From Anaerozeibacter quisquiliarum (GTDB taxonomy: Bacteria > Bacillota > Clostridia > Christensenellales > Aristaeellaceae): 43,054 bases of DNA. Shown here one piece after another: positions 30,774 to 39,500 of this stretch (within the stretch, counting starts at the first letter, position 1; each line of letters starts with the position of its first letter). The position numbers and the translations under genes were made by a program. The stretch lies in the NCBI GenBank assembly GCA_051162045.1, contig JBISDI010000032.1; one strand, 5' to 3'. Below the pieces are notes generated by a model. The model was not told the DNA's origin and made no database searches. It saw only the letters and a list, made by a program, of their open reading frames with translations.

Positions 30774-31439
30774 ATGTCTATAGGACTGATTTTACTCGTC
30801 GTGGTGGCCATCCTGATCCTGTTCGGGCTGGCGCAGCGCGTGCTCGACCGGCTGAGGCTGACCGACCGGCAGGCGCTGCTGTTCGTGGGCCTGATCTTCG
30901 TGGGCGGCTTGATCGGCGACATCCCGCTCGGGCCCATGCTGTCGATCAACCTGGGCGGAGCGGTGATCCCGCTGATCCTGTGCGTCTATCTGCTGGTCAA
31001 GGCGGGCACGGCCTGGGAGAAATGGCGCGCCGTACTGGCGGCGGTGATTACCGGCGTAGCGGTGTGGCTGCTCGGACGCTACTTCCCCAACGAGCCGGAA
31101 GCCATGCCGTTTGACATCAACTACCTGTACGGGCTGGCGGGCGGCGTCATCGCCTACGTGTTCGGCCGGTCGCGCCGGGGCGCGTTCATCGCGGGCACGC
31201 TGGGCGTGATGCTGGCCGACATTGCGCAGGCGATCATCAACTGGTCGCAGGGCGTGGGGCAGCGGCTGCTGCTGGGCGGCGCGGGCGCGATGGACGCCAT
31301 CGTGATCTCGGGGCTCTTGGCGGTGCTGCTGGCCGAACTCGTGGGCGAATTGATCGAACGCGCCGCGCGAGGCAGCGAAAAGCCCGATGACCGCAAGTTT
31401 GAAAAGGGCGAGTTCGTGCGGAAGGAGCGGCGCAAATGA
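30774..31439 (+). CDS. DUF1614-like membrane protein
   Basis: 221 residues with about six predicted spans, and a charged C-terminal tail (ARGSEKPDDRKFEKGEF). YLYGLAGGVIAYVFGRSRRG and GTLGVMLADIAQAIINW resemble the DUF1614 family, whose role is not established. It overlaps spoIIP by four bases (ATGA), which implies co-expression during sporulation. GCGAGGTGAT precedes the ATG. I assign the family by resemblance only. Confidence 0.7.
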   Translation: MSIGLILLVVVAILILFGLAQRVLDRLRLTDRQALLFVGLIFVGGLIGDIPLGPMLSINLGGAVIPLILCVYLLVKAGTAWEKWRAVLAAVITGVAVWLLGRYFPNEPEAMPFDINYLYGLAGGVIAYVFGRSRRGAFIAGTLGVMLADIAQAIINWSQGVGQRLLLGGAGAMDAIVISGLLAVLLAELVGELIERAARGSEKPDDRKFEKGEFVRKERRK

Positions 31440-32530
31440 GGAAGTATATTTGGCTGTTTTTCGCGCTGCTGCTCTGCCTGCCGACCGCGGTGAGCGCCGA
31501 GGCGTATGATGAAATGGACGATCAGGTCTACGCCCTCTATGACACGAACGGCGTCTACCTGACCAGCCGTGCCGGGCGGGTCTACGTGGACGACGAGTAC
31601 ATCGCGTCCGACGACAAGCTGTACCGCGTGCGGACGGTAGACGACGCGGCGCTGACCGCCCAGGCCGAATACCTGGGCTACGAGCCGGAAAACGACCAGG
31701 CCGCGTTCGCGCTGATCGGCGCCGCGCGCGCCGAAGCCAAGAAACTGGTCTCCATGTATTCGACGCACTCCGACGAGAGCTACGTGCCCTCGGACGGTAC
31801 TTCATCGAAAACCCAGGGCGCGGGCATCTACGACGTGGGCGACGCGCTCAAGAAGAACCTCGAAGCCAAAGGTATCGAGGTTAAGTACAGCAAGGACACC
31901 TTCCTGCCCCACGACGCGGGCGCGTACCGACGCTCGCGCTCGGCTGCCGAGGACCTGGTGAAAGAGCGGCCGGCCGCGCTGCTCGACCTGCACCGCGACG
32001 GCATCCCCAACGCCAAGGAATACAAGGAACAGCTGGGCGGCGAGGACATCAGCAAGATGCGGCTGCTGGTCGGGCGCAGCAACCCCAACGCCAACGCCAA
32101 CCGGGCGTTCGCGAAGCAGATCAAGAAGACCGCCGACAAGAAGTACCCGGGCCTGGTCAAGGACATCTTCATCGGCAAGGGCAATTACAACCAGGAGCTA
32201 TACCCCAAGGCGCTGTTGCTGGAGTTTGGCACCCATACCACCAACAAGAAGGAAGCGATCAAGGCGACCGAATACGCGGCCAACGTGCTGGACGACGTGC
32301 TGTTCGGCGCCACGGCCCAGGCGGCGCCCACAAAGGCCGCCGACAATCAGGCGGGCGGCTCCGGCATCGCCTGGGTGATCGGCCTGGCCGCCGCCGCCGC
32401 GATCGTCTACGCGCTGGTCGCCACCGGCTCGTTCAAGACCATGGGCCAGAAACTCAAGCGCGGCACCAGTGAGGTGACCGGCGGGCTGGTGGGCAAGAAG
32501 CCAAAGGACGAGGACAGGGATAAACTGTAG
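31436..32530 (+). CDS. spoIIP: Stage II sporulation protein P
   Basis: 364 residues. Signal peptide (about 1-22), SpoIIP amidase/endopeptidase domain with STHSDESYVPSDG, LLDLHRDGIP and ALLLEFGTHTTNKKEA, each supplying expected zinc or catalytic His/Glu, then a hydrophobic segment near 310-335 and a basic C-terminal tail. It cleaves peptidoglycan peptides during engulfment together with SpoIID. The tail anchor is unusual, since B. subtilis SpoIIP is anchored at its N terminus. Translationally coupled to the DUF1614 gene. Confidence 0.9.
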   Translation: MRKYIWLFFALLLCLPTAVSAEAYDEMDDQVYALYDTNGVYLTSRAGRVYVDDEYIASDDKLYRVRTVDDAALTAQAEYLGYEPENDQAAFALIGAARAEAKKLVSMYSTHSDESYVPSDGTSSKTQGAGIYDVGDALKKNLEAKGIEVKYSKDTFLPHDAGAYRRSRSAAEDLVKERPAALLDLHRDGIPNAKEYKEQLGGEDISKMRLLVGRSNPNANANRAFAKQIKKTADKKYPGLVKDIFIGKGNYNQELYPKALLLEFGTHTTNKKEAIKATEYAANVLDDVLFGATAQAAPTKAADNQAGGSGIAWVIGLAAAAAIVYALVATGSFKTMGQKLKRGTSEVTGGLVGKKPKDEDRDKL

Positions 32531-32554
32531 GCGGGAATTACCCGCAACGCGAAA

Positions 32555-32585
32555 GGGCTGCGGCGCCATGTCGGCGCCGCAGCCC
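32555..32585. terminator. Bidirectional terminator between spoIIP and PFOR
   Basis: 13-bp perfect arms GGGCTGCGGCGCC (32555-32567) and GGCGCCGCAGCCC (32573-32585) around ATGTC. On the minus strand it is followed by TTTCG. It serves both convergent genes. Confidence 0.7.
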
Positions 32586-32609
32586 TCGTTCTACCTTATG
32601 CGCTTATGC

Positions 32610-35600
32610 TTACTTCTCCGCCAGCTTCTTGTACTTGGCCAGGCGCTCTCCGGCTTCCTTCTCGGCCTCGGCGAAGAGATCGCCGGCGATGTCGGGGAAC
32701 TGCCTGAGCAGCGTGGCGTAGCGGTTCTCGCTGCGGATGAAGTCCTGATAGGACTCGGTCGGATCCTTGCTGTCCACGGTCAGCGGATGCTCAAGGTCGG
32801 GGTTGTAGCGGTACAGCGGCCAGTAGCCGGCGGCGACCGCCCGCTTCGACTCGAGCTGCGTCTGGCCCATGTTGATGCCGTGGTTGATGCAGGGCGCGTA
32901 GGCGATAATCAGCGACGGGCCCTTGTAGGCCTCGGCCTCGGTGACCGCCTTTATCAGCTGGTTCATGTCCGCGCCCATCGCGACCTGCGCCACGTACACG
33001 TAGCCGTAGCTCATGGCCATCAGCCCCAGGTCCTTCTTGCGCGTGCGCTTGCCGGCCGCGGCAAACTTGGCCACCGCGCCGGTCGGCGACGACTTCGACG
33101 CCTGGCCGCCGGTGTTGGAGTACACCTCGGTGTCGAGCACCAGGACGTTGACGTCCTCGCCCTGCGCCAGCACGTGGTCGAGCCCGCCGTAGCCGATGTC
33201 GTAGGCCCAGCCGTCGCCGCCGATGATCCAGATCGACTTCTTGACCAGCAGGTCGCGCTCGGCGTACACCTTCTGGCACAGCGCGTCGCACTCGCAGCCG
33301 CAATCCTTGCAGCCCTCGACGGCGCCGATCAGCTTCTTCGCGGCGGCCTTCGATGCCGCGGCGTCGTCCATGCCGTCAAGCCACGCCTGGCACGCGGCCA
33401 CGCCGTCCGGCCACTCGGCCCACTTCTCCGCGAGCGCGCGGACGTTCATCGCCAGCTGCGCGCGGCGCTGGCCCATCGCCAGGTTCATGCCGTAGCCGAA
33501 CTCGGCGTTGTCCTCGAACAGGCTGTTCGCCCAAGCCGGGCCGTGGCCTTCGTCGTTCTTGGTGTAGGGGCAGGTCGGCGCCGAGCCGCCGTAGATCGAC
33601 GAGCAGCCGGTCGCGTTGGCGATCATCATGCGCTCGCCGTAGAGCTGGGTGACCAGCTTGACGTAGGGCGTCTCGCCGCAGCCGGCGCACGCGCCCGAGA
33701 ACTCGAACAGCGGCTTCTTGAACTGCGAACCCTTGACGGTCTTCACGTTGAGTTCGCCCTTGTACTCGGGCAGCGTCTGGGCGAAGGCCCAGTTCTCCTC
33801 CTGGTTCAGCTGGCTGGCAAGCGGCTTCATCAGCAGCGCCTTCTGCTTGGCCGGGCACACCTGCGCGCAGTTTCCGCAGCCGGTGCAGTCGAGCGGGCTG
33901 ATCTGCACGCGGTACTTAAGACCGGCAAACTCCTTGCCGGCCGCAGGCTTCGTCTCAAAGCCCGCGGGCGCATCCTTGGCCTGATCTTCGGTCATCAGGT
34001 AGGGACGGATGACGGCGTGCGGGCACACCAGCGAGCAGAAGCCGCACTGAATGCAGTTGTCCTTCTGCCACTCGGGCACGTTGACCGCGATGCCGCGCTT
34101 CTCATACTTGGTGGTGCCGGTGGGCACGGTGCCGTCGGGCTGGAAGGCCGATACCGGCAGCTTGTCGCCCTCCTGCGAAAGGATCGGCAGCACGACATTG
34201 TCAAAGTACTCGTCGGCCTCTACCTTGACGGGTACGGCGCCGGTCGTGGCCTTGGCCCACTCGGCGGGCACCTTGATCTCGACGATGCCGGAAACCGCGG
34301 AATCGATCGCCTGCCAGTTTTTCTTGACGACCTCGTCGCCCTTCTTGCCATAGGCCTTCTTGGCGTAGTCCTTCATGTACTGGTCGGCCTTGGCGTAGGG
34401 GATGACGTCGGCCAGCTTGAAGAACGCCGCCTGCATGATCGTGTTGATGCGCCCGCCCATGCCCACTTCGTGCGCCAGCTTGATGGCGTCGATCGTGTAG
34501 AACCGGGCTTTCTTCGTGGCCAGCGCCTGCTTCATCGAAGCGGGCAGCCGCTCTTCCATCTCCTCTTTCGTCCAGGGGCTGTTGAGCAGGAACACGCCGC
34601 CGGGCTTGAGCGCCGCGAGCATGTCGTAGCGGGTGACATAGGCCGGGTTGTGGCAGGCGACGAAGTCGGCCGAGTCGATCAGGTAGGTCGACTGGATCGG
34701 CTTCTTGCCGAAGCGCAGGTGGCTGACCGTGATGCCGCCCGATTTCTTGGAATCGTAGCTGAAGTAGGCCTGCGCGTACATGTTGGTGTGGTCGCCGATG
34801 ATCTTGATCGAGTTCTTGTTCGCGCCCACGGTGCCGTCGGAACCCAGGCCGTAGAACATGCAGCTCTTGGTGCCCTCGGGGGCCACGTCGAGCGTCTTGC
34901 CCAGCGGCAGGCTGGTCTTCGTGACATCGTCCACGATGCCCACGGTGAAGTGGTTCTTGGGCGCGGCCTTCTTGAGGTTGTCGTAGACCGCCTTGACCAT
35001 CGTGGGGTTGAATTCCTTGGAGCCGAGGCCGTAGCGGCCGCCCACCACCTGGATGTCATGGATGCCGGCCTCGCGCAGCGCGGTGCACACGTCCTCGTAC
35101 AGCGGCTCGCCCAGGGAGCCGGCTTCCTTGGTGCGGTCGAGCACGGCGATCTTCTTGCAGGTCTCGGGGATCGCTTTGATGAAATGCTTGGCCGAGAACG
35201 GACGGTAGAGGCGCACCTTAATCAAGCCGACCTTCTCGCCCTGGCCGGCGAGGTAGGCGATGGTTTCCTCGATCGCTTCGCAGCCCGAGCCCATCGCGAT
35301 GATTACCTGCTCGGCGTCCTTCGCGCCCACGTAGTCGAACAGCTTGTACTTGCGGCCGGTGAGCTTGCCCACCTGCCCCATGATGTCCTCGACGATGCCC
35401 GGCACCGCGTCGTAGTATTTGTTGGCGGCTTCGCGGCCCTGGAAGTAGATATCGGGGTTCTGCGCGGTGCCGCGCTGCAGCGGACGCTCGGGGTTGAGTC
35501 CACCCAGGCGGAACGCCTTGATCGCGTCCCAGTCGACGAGCTTCTCGATCTCCTCGTAGTCGATGCCGTCGATCTTCTGCACCTCGTGGCTGGTGCGGAA

Positions 35601-36116
35601 GCCGTCGAAGAAGTGCAGGAAGGGCACCTTCGCTTTTAGCGTGGCCAGGTGCGAAACCAGCGCCATGTCCATCGCTTCCTGAACCGAGTTGGAAGAAAGC
35701 ATCGCAAAGCCGGTCTGGCGGCAGGCCATGACGTCGGAATGGTCGCCGAAGATCGACAGCGCGTGGTAGGCCAGCGAGCGCGCCGACACGTGGAACACGC
35801 AGGGCAGCAGCTCGCCCGCGATCTTGTACATGTTGGGAATCATGAGCAGCAGGCCCTGGGACGCGGTGAAGGTGGTGGTCAGCGCGCCCGCGGTCAGCGA
35901 ACCGTGCACGGCGCCCGCCGCACCGGCCTCGGACTGCATCTCGGCCACGCGCACTTGCTGGCCAAACAGGTTCTTGCGGCCGTTTGCGCCCCACTCGTCC
36001 ACGAACTCCGCCATCGGAGAAGAAGGCGTGATGGGGTAAATCGCAGCCACGTCACTGAATGCGTACGCAACGTGGCTGGCAGCGGTATTGCCGTCAATGG
36101 TCATCTTGGTGCTCAA
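32610..36116 (-). CDS. nifJ: Pyruvate:ferredoxin (flavodoxin) oxidoreductase
   Basis: 1168 residues, full-length single-chain PFOR. It converts pyruvate and CoA to acetyl-CoA, CO2 and reduced ferredoxin. The N-terminal domain carries YPITPSSPMAEFVDEW. Ferredoxin clusters are CIQCGFCSLVCPHAV and CTGCGNCAQVCPA. The TPP domain has GDGWAYDIGYGGLDHV and EVYSNTGGQASKSS. The start is a TTG at 36116 with AAAGGAGG seven bases upstream; the next ATG (36104) lies too far from it. It is monocistronic, with its own promoter and terminator. It supplies ferredoxin to the hydrogenase and acetyl-CoA to the Re-citrate synthase. Confidence 0.97.
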   Translation of the reverse strand: MSTKMTIDGNTAASHVAYAFSDVAAIYPITPSSPMAEFVDEWGANGRKNLFGQQVRVAEMQSEAGAAGAVHGSLTAGALTTTFTASQGLLLMIPNMYKIAGELLPCVFHVSARSLAYHALSIFGDHSDVMACRQTGFAMLSSNSVQEAMDMALVSHLATLKAKVPFLHFFDGFRTSHEVQKIDGIDYEEIEKLVDWDAIKAFRLGGLNPERPLQRGTAQNPDIYFQGREAANKYYDAVPGIVEDIMGQVGKLTGRKYKLFDYVGAKDAEQVIIAMGSGCEAIEETIAYLAGQGEKVGLIKVRLYRPFSAKHFIKAIPETCKKIAVLDRTKEAGSLGEPLYEDVCTALREAGIHDIQVVGGRYGLGSKEFNPTMVKAVYDNLKKAAPKNHFTVGIVDDVTKTSLPLGKTLDVAPEGTKSCMFYGLGSDGTVGANKNSIKIIGDHTNMYAQAYFSYDSKKSGGITVSHLRFGKKPIQSTYLIDSADFVACHNPAYVTRYDMLAALKPGGVFLLNSPWTKEEMEERLPASMKQALATKKARFYTIDAIKLAHEVGMGGRINTIMQAAFFKLADVIPYAKADQYMKDYAKKAYGKKGDEVVKKNWQAIDSAVSGIVEIKVPAEWAKATTGAVPVKVEADEYFDNVVLPILSQEGDKLPVSAFQPDGTVPTGTTKYEKRGIAVNVPEWQKDNCIQCGFCSLVCPHAVIRPYLMTEDQAKDAPAGFETKPAAGKEFAGLKYRVQISPLDCTGCGNCAQVCPAKQKALLMKPLASQLNQEENWAFAQTLPEYKGELNVKTVKGSQFKKPLFEFSGACAGCGETPYVKLVTQLYGERMMIANATGCSSIYGGSAPTCPYTKNDEGHGPAWANSLFEDNAEFGYGMNLAMGQRRAQLAMNVRALAEKWAEWPDGVAACQAWLDGMDDAAASKAAAKKLIGAVEGCKDCGCECDALCQKVYAERDLLVKKSIWIIGGDGWAYDIGYGGLDHVLAQGEDVNVLVLDTEVYSNTGGQASKSSPTGAVAKFAAAGKRTRKKDLGLMAMSYGYVYVAQVAMGADMNQLIKAVTEAEAYKGPSLIIAYAPCINHGINMGQTQLESKRAVAAGYWPLYRYNPDLEHPLTVDSKDPTESYQDFIRSENRYATLLRQFPDIAGDLFAEAEKEAGERLAKYKKLAEK

Positions 36117-36198
36117 TGGAAGGCCTCCTTTAGCTTATCTGTTTGTCGAACCGCGGGTGCGCACAAATGCGCGCGGTCGAATGAACCACAACACCTTC

Positions 36199-36227
36199 AT
36201 TATAAGAAACGGCGGCGGCAAAGTCAA
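36199..36227 (-). promoter_or_regulatory. PFOR promoter
   Basis: Minus strand TTGACT (36222-36227), 17-bp spacer, perfect TATAAT (36199-36204). The leader is about 75 bases. Confidence 0.8.
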
Positions 36228-36386
36228 GATAACAACCTGCCACCGCCGCATGTTCAGGTGATGTTCACGTTATTTTTTGTCGGGCCATGTTGACGCGCTT
36301 GGGTTTCGCCGCCGCGCCGTCCTCCGTCGCGGCGGTTGACACCGCATGCGGCGCCATGCCACGCCATGAACGCGGAGGCATGACGA

Positions 36387-36488
36387 ATGTCCGCAGGGGA
36401 GAAGCTGCTTTCGCGCGCCTTGACACTGGCGGGCGGCATGCGATTTGGTGAGTTCGAGAAGACCCTGGGCGTTATGGGTATCGCATGA
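36387..36488 (+). CDS. Candidate 33-residue small protein
   Basis: The frame encodes MSAGEKLLSRALTLAGGMRF followed by GEFEKTLGVMGIA and TGA. CGGAGG lies eight bases before the ATG, the composition is protein-like and it could form an amphipathic helix. No convincing promoter was found, although a TTGACA lies at about 36335-36341. I do not recognise a family. It runs opposite to both flanking genes. Confidence 0.4.
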   Translation: MSAGEKLLSRALTLAGGMRFGEFEKTLGVMGIA

Positions 36489-36540
36489 AAACCCCTCGCA
36501 GCGGCAGCGGTCGCTTTACCTGGTCAATGGGCAAAGACGA

Positions 36541-36562
36541 GCGGGCGGAATCCTCCGCCCGC
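36541..36562 (-). terminator. Terminator-like hairpin of the NlpC/P60 gene
   Basis: Nine-bp arms GCGGGCGGA and TCCGCCCGC around a four-base loop, 12 bases past the stop at 36574. There is no long T-run on the minus strand. Confidence 0.5.
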
Positions 36563-36573
36563 CTTGTTCATCG

Positions 36574-37563
36574 TCAGAACACCCGCCGCCCCCACGAAAA
36601 ATTGTCGCTGTAGTAGCCGCTGATGTCGCTCACCACCACGCGGCCCTTGCCGCTGGAGGCGTGCACGAACTGATCCTTGCCCATGTAGATGCCCACGTGG
36701 TCGGAGCGGTCGGAATCGGCGACGGTGTCAAAGCATACGATGTCGCCGCGCTTGAGCCACTTGCGCTCGACCTTCTGGCCCGCGTTGTAACCCACCTCCT
36801 GCGCCGAATGCGGCAGCGACACGCCCACCTTCTTGTAGGCGTAGGCGGTCAGCCCCGAACAGTCGAAGGTGTCGGGCCCGGTAGAGCCGAACACGTAGCG
36901 CTTGCCCAGCTGCGCCATGGCCGCCGAGATCACCGTGCCTGCCTTTGCGTCGTTCGCCGGGCGCTCCGCGTCGCTCTGCCGCGCGGGCGCGGGGGCTTTG
37001 TCGGCTGCGGGCCGGGCCGGCGCGGGGGCCTTGGCCGGCTGCGCCTCGAACGCGCTCTTGAGCACATAGCCCACCTGTCCGCCGCGCTCGACCTTGTAGA
37101 AGTCGCCTTCGGCGCCCAGGATGCGGAACGCGGTGCCCTTGCGCACCCCGACCTTCCTGGCCGAGCCATTGGGCTGTCGGTAGGCCCACGCTCGGCGGGC
37201 CGTGCTGCGCGTCGTTTGGGCGGCGGCCTTGGGCGCGGGTTTTACCTTCTCCTGCCCCTTGCCCTTCTGCTTAACCTTCGCCGCATCGCCCTTGACCAAT
37301 TTGAGGCCCGATTTCAGGGTGTAGCCGGTCTTGCCCGCGCAGCGAACCTTGGCCACCTTGCCCGACGCGCCGATGACGACGACCTCGTCGCCCTTTGACA
37401 GCGTGGCCACCACCTTGGCCTTGGCCTTGGGTTTGGCGCGCACCTCGAGCGAGGCGACTTTTACCACCGCCCGCTGGCCTGCCGCAGAAGCGGCGCTCGT
37501 GAACAGCGTGAGCGCCAGCGCCAGCAGCGCCAGCACGCGAATCAACCCTTTTCTCGTCTGCAT
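36574..37563 (-). CDS. SH3b-NlpC/P60 cell-wall hydrolase
   Basis: 329 residues, secreted. Signal peptide ending SAASA (about 23-28), SH3b repeat 1 (about 30-92: VASLEVRAKPKAKAKVVATL), a Lys/Ala/Pro linker, SH3b repeat 2 (about 122-175), a Pro/Ala linker, then the C40 peptidase with catalytic Cys in DCSGLTAYAY, His in SDHVGIYMG and a further His in FVHASSGKG. It probably cuts D-Glu-diaminopimelate bonds in peptidoglycan, with the SH3b domains binding the wall. GGAGGA lies eight bases before the ATG. Confidence 0.92.
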   Translation of the reverse strand: MQTRKGLIRVLALLALALTLFTSAASAAGQRAVVKVASLEVRAKPKAKAKVVATLSKGDEVVVIGASGKVAKVRCAGKTGYTLKSGLKLVKGDAAKVKQKGKGQEKVKPAPKAAAQTTRSTARRAWAYRQPNGSARKVGVRKGTAFRILGAEGDFYKVERGGQVGYVLKSAFEAQPAKAPAPARPAADKAPAPARQSDAERPANDAKAGTVISAAMAQLGKRYVFGSTGPDTFDCSGLTAYAYKKVGVSLPHSAQEVGYNAGQKVERKWLKRGDIVCFDTVADSDRSDHVGIYMGKDQFVHASSGKGRVVVSDISGYYSDNFSWGRRVF

Positions 37564-37604
37564 GAAACAATCCTCCGTCTGTCCCTGGATTGGACATCGG
37601 GAGG

Positions 37605-37633
37605 ATTATAGCACAAATGTCAAAATTATGCAA
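37605..37633 (-). promoter_or_regulatory. Promoter of the NlpC/P60 gene
   Basis: Minus strand TTGCAT (37628-37633), 17-bp spacer, perfect TATAAT (37605-37610), about 40 bases ahead of the ATG. Confidence 0.7.
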
Positions 37634-37687
37634 TAGCCAGAAACTATTTCGTAACATCAGGACGAGAAGGGGGCGTACCCCCTATCG

Positions 37688-38293
37688 CTAAGCCGTCAGA
37701 TTTTCGCCGCGCAGTCCCACATGCGCGCCGGCAATGCCCGCTTCGGGGTGGGCGATCAGCCACTTGTTGACGTGGGTGAGCAGCGCGTCCTCGCCCCGGC
37801 CGGTGGTCGCAAAGGGCAGCGGGTGGTTGGTGCCGCGCGGCAGCACGATCGCGCAGCGGAAACCGTCGCCGACGGGCGCGTAGTGCAGCGTGGTGGCGTA
37901 CAGCTCGACCGCGGTGCCCGCGCTCACGCGGAAGGCCTCGACCTTCGCGGTGTCGTAGGTGTAGCCGTCCTCGATGTCCTGCTGGCGGCCCAGGAGCAAA
38001 ATCAGCTCGGTCGCGGCGATGTCGAACTCGCTGTCGCGGTGATACTCGAGCGCGTTCAGCGCGTGGTTGGTGCCGTTGCAGTAGCCCAGCTGGATCGGCA
38101 TGCCGCCGTAGGCCACGTTGGTCAGCGCCTTGAATACATCAAGCGCCTCGAGCGCCGGGGCCGACGGCTCGTAGACCACGCCCTCGGGGCAGGGGGTGTC
38201 CATCAGCGCGCCGACCAGCAAGCGTGTATCGATGCCCTCCACGACCCTGCCGTAGGGACGGAACGCCGGATCGAATACCGATAATACCTTCAT
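37688..38293 (-). CDS. DUF4867-family protein (cupin-like)
   Basis: 201 residues, cytoplasmic, no signal peptide or membrane span. AYGGMPIQLGYCNGTNHALN, ALEYHRDSEFDIA, LLLGRQQDIEDGYTYDT and VELYATTLHYAP are the strongly conserved segments I associate with DUF4867, a family common in Clostridia with a cupin or ureidoglycolate-lyase-like fold. His93 (in EYHRD) and His141 (in LHYAP) are candidate metal ligands. Function is not established; sugar-acid metabolism has been suggested by context in other genomes, but the neighbours here give no support. ATG 38293 has GGAGGA seven bases upstream. Confidence 0.78.
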   Translation of the reverse strand: MKVLSVFDPAFRPYGRVVEGIDTRLLVGALMDTPCPEGVVYEPSAPALEALDVFKALTNVAYGGMPIQLGYCNGTNHALNALEYHRDSEFDIAATELILLLGRQQDIEDGYTYDTAKVEAFRVSAGTAVELYATTLHYAPVGDGFRCAIVLPRGTNHPLPFATTGRGEDALLTHVNKWLIAHPEAGIAGAHVGLRGENLTA

Positions 38294-38338
38294 GATCGAT
38301 TCCTCCATTTCGTAATGATGTTTGGCACAGCATCCCGT

Positions 38339-39499
38339 TCATGCGTTTGGCGTATCCCAGCTGCGAAACTGTTCCACGCCGGTGATCGCGCGCTCAATCA
38401 GCGCCTCGCCGTCGAGCATCGCCTCGGCCCGCGCCAAGGCGTCGAGCTTGGGCTTGGTGGACGGGTGGCGGGGCGTGAACACCGTACAGCAGTCCTCGTA
38501 GGGCAGGATCGAAGTCTCGTAGGTGCCGATGCGGGTGGCAATCTGTGTGATTTCCAGCTTGTCCAGCCCGATCAGCGGCCGGAACACCGGCAGGCCCGCC
38601 ACCTCGTCGGTGGCGGCAAGCGCCTCCATCGTCTGGCTGGCCACCTGCCCCAGGCTCTCGCCGGTGACCAGCGCCTGGCAGCCGTGCGCGCGGGCGATGC
38701 GCTCCGCGATGCGCATCATGTAGCGGCGCATCAGCACCGTAGAAAGCTCGTCCGGGCATTTCTCGTGGATCTCCATCTGAATCTCGGTGAACGGCACCAC
38801 GTGCGTGAGCACCCCCTGGCCGTACTCGCCCAAGATCTTCGCCAAATCGAGCACCTTCTGCTTGGCGCGCTCGCTGGTGTAGGGGAACGAGTAGAAGTGC
38901 ACCGCCTGCATCTGCACGCCGCGCCGCATGATCTGGTACCCCGCCACCGGGCTGTCGATGCCGCCCGACAGCAGCAGCATGGCCTTGCCGCCGGTGCCCA
39001 TCGGCATGCCGCCCGCGGCGGGCAACTCGGTGACGTACAGGTAGGCGTGATCGCGGATCTCGACGTGCAGCTTGTGCTGGGGCTTGTGCAAATCCACCGA
39101 GAGGTTGGGGTTATCCTCGAGCACTCTCCCCCCGATCTCGCGCTCGATCTGCATGCTGTCCATGGGGAAGCGCTTGTCGCTGCGGCGCGCGAGCACCTTA
39201 AACGTGCCTGACAGCTGCCGCATCATTTCCACGGCCTGGCTTGCGACGGCCTCAAAATCCTTATCCATCTCGTAGGCCGGACTGACCGAATGCACCCCGA
39301 ACACCCGGCAGACTCTTCGGGCGCAGGCATCCATGTCCTCGACGTCGCCGACGTAGATGCGCGAGTCGCTCAGCCACACGCGCGCGCCCATCGGCTCGAC
39401 CGCGCGCCGGATGTTGTCAACCAGTTTCTTCAAAAAATACGGGCGGTTCAGCCCCTTCAAGTGGACCTCGCCAAACCGCACCAGCAACACCCTAAGCAT
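38339..39499 (-). CDS. thiI: tRNA 4-thiouridine synthase
   Basis: 386 residues: ferredoxin-like and THUMP RNA-binding domains (about 1-165), then the PP-loop ATPase with LLLSGGIDSPVAG (SGGIDSP at 178-184). It lacks the C-terminal rhodanese domain of E. coli ThiI, as is usual in Firmicutes, so sulfur must come from a dedicated desulfurase. PYEDCCTVFTPRHPSTKP near the C terminus is conserved in the family. GGAGGA precedes the ATG at 39499, which lies one base past the desulfurase stop. The frame upstream of 39499 overlaps that gene and is not coding. Confidence 0.94.
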   Translation of the reverse strand: MLRVLLVRFGEVHLKGLNRPYFLKKLVDNIRRAVEPMGARVWLSDSRIYVGDVEDMDACARRVCRVFGVHSVSPAYEMDKDFEAVASQAVEMMRQLSGTFKVLARRSDKRFPMDSMQIEREIGGRVLEDNPNLSVDLHKPQHKLHVEIRDHAYLYVTELPAAGGMPMGTGGKAMLLLSGGIDSPVAGYQIMRRGVQMQAVHFYSFPYTSERAKQKVLDLAKILGEYGQGVLTHVVPFTEIQMEIHEKCPDELSTVLMRRYMMRIAERIARAHGCQALVTGESLGQVASQTMEALAATDEVAGLPVFRPLIGLDKLEITQIATRIGTYETSILPYEDCCTVFTPRHPSTKPKLDALARAEAMLDGEALIERAITGVEQFRSWDTPNA

Positions 39500-39500
39500 C

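Larger units (their letters stand above)
36117..36573. other. Intergenic region upstream of PFOR
   Basis: 457 bp holding the PFOR promoter, a hairpin with CCGCCGCG/CGCGGCGG arms (36309-36316, 36328-36335), a candidate 33-residue ORF (36387-36488) and the GCGGGCGGA/TCCGCCCGC hairpin (36541-36562) that probably terminates the NlpC/P60 gene. Apart from these I see nothing recognisable. Confidence 0.6.

Noticed and set aside
32568..35639. A 1023-codon open frame on the plus strand, antisense to PFOR
   Set aside because: It is a shadow of high-GC codon bias in the PFOR gene. The translation is low complexity (Leu/Val/Gly/Arg/His-rich) without domains, and PFOR itself is unambiguous.
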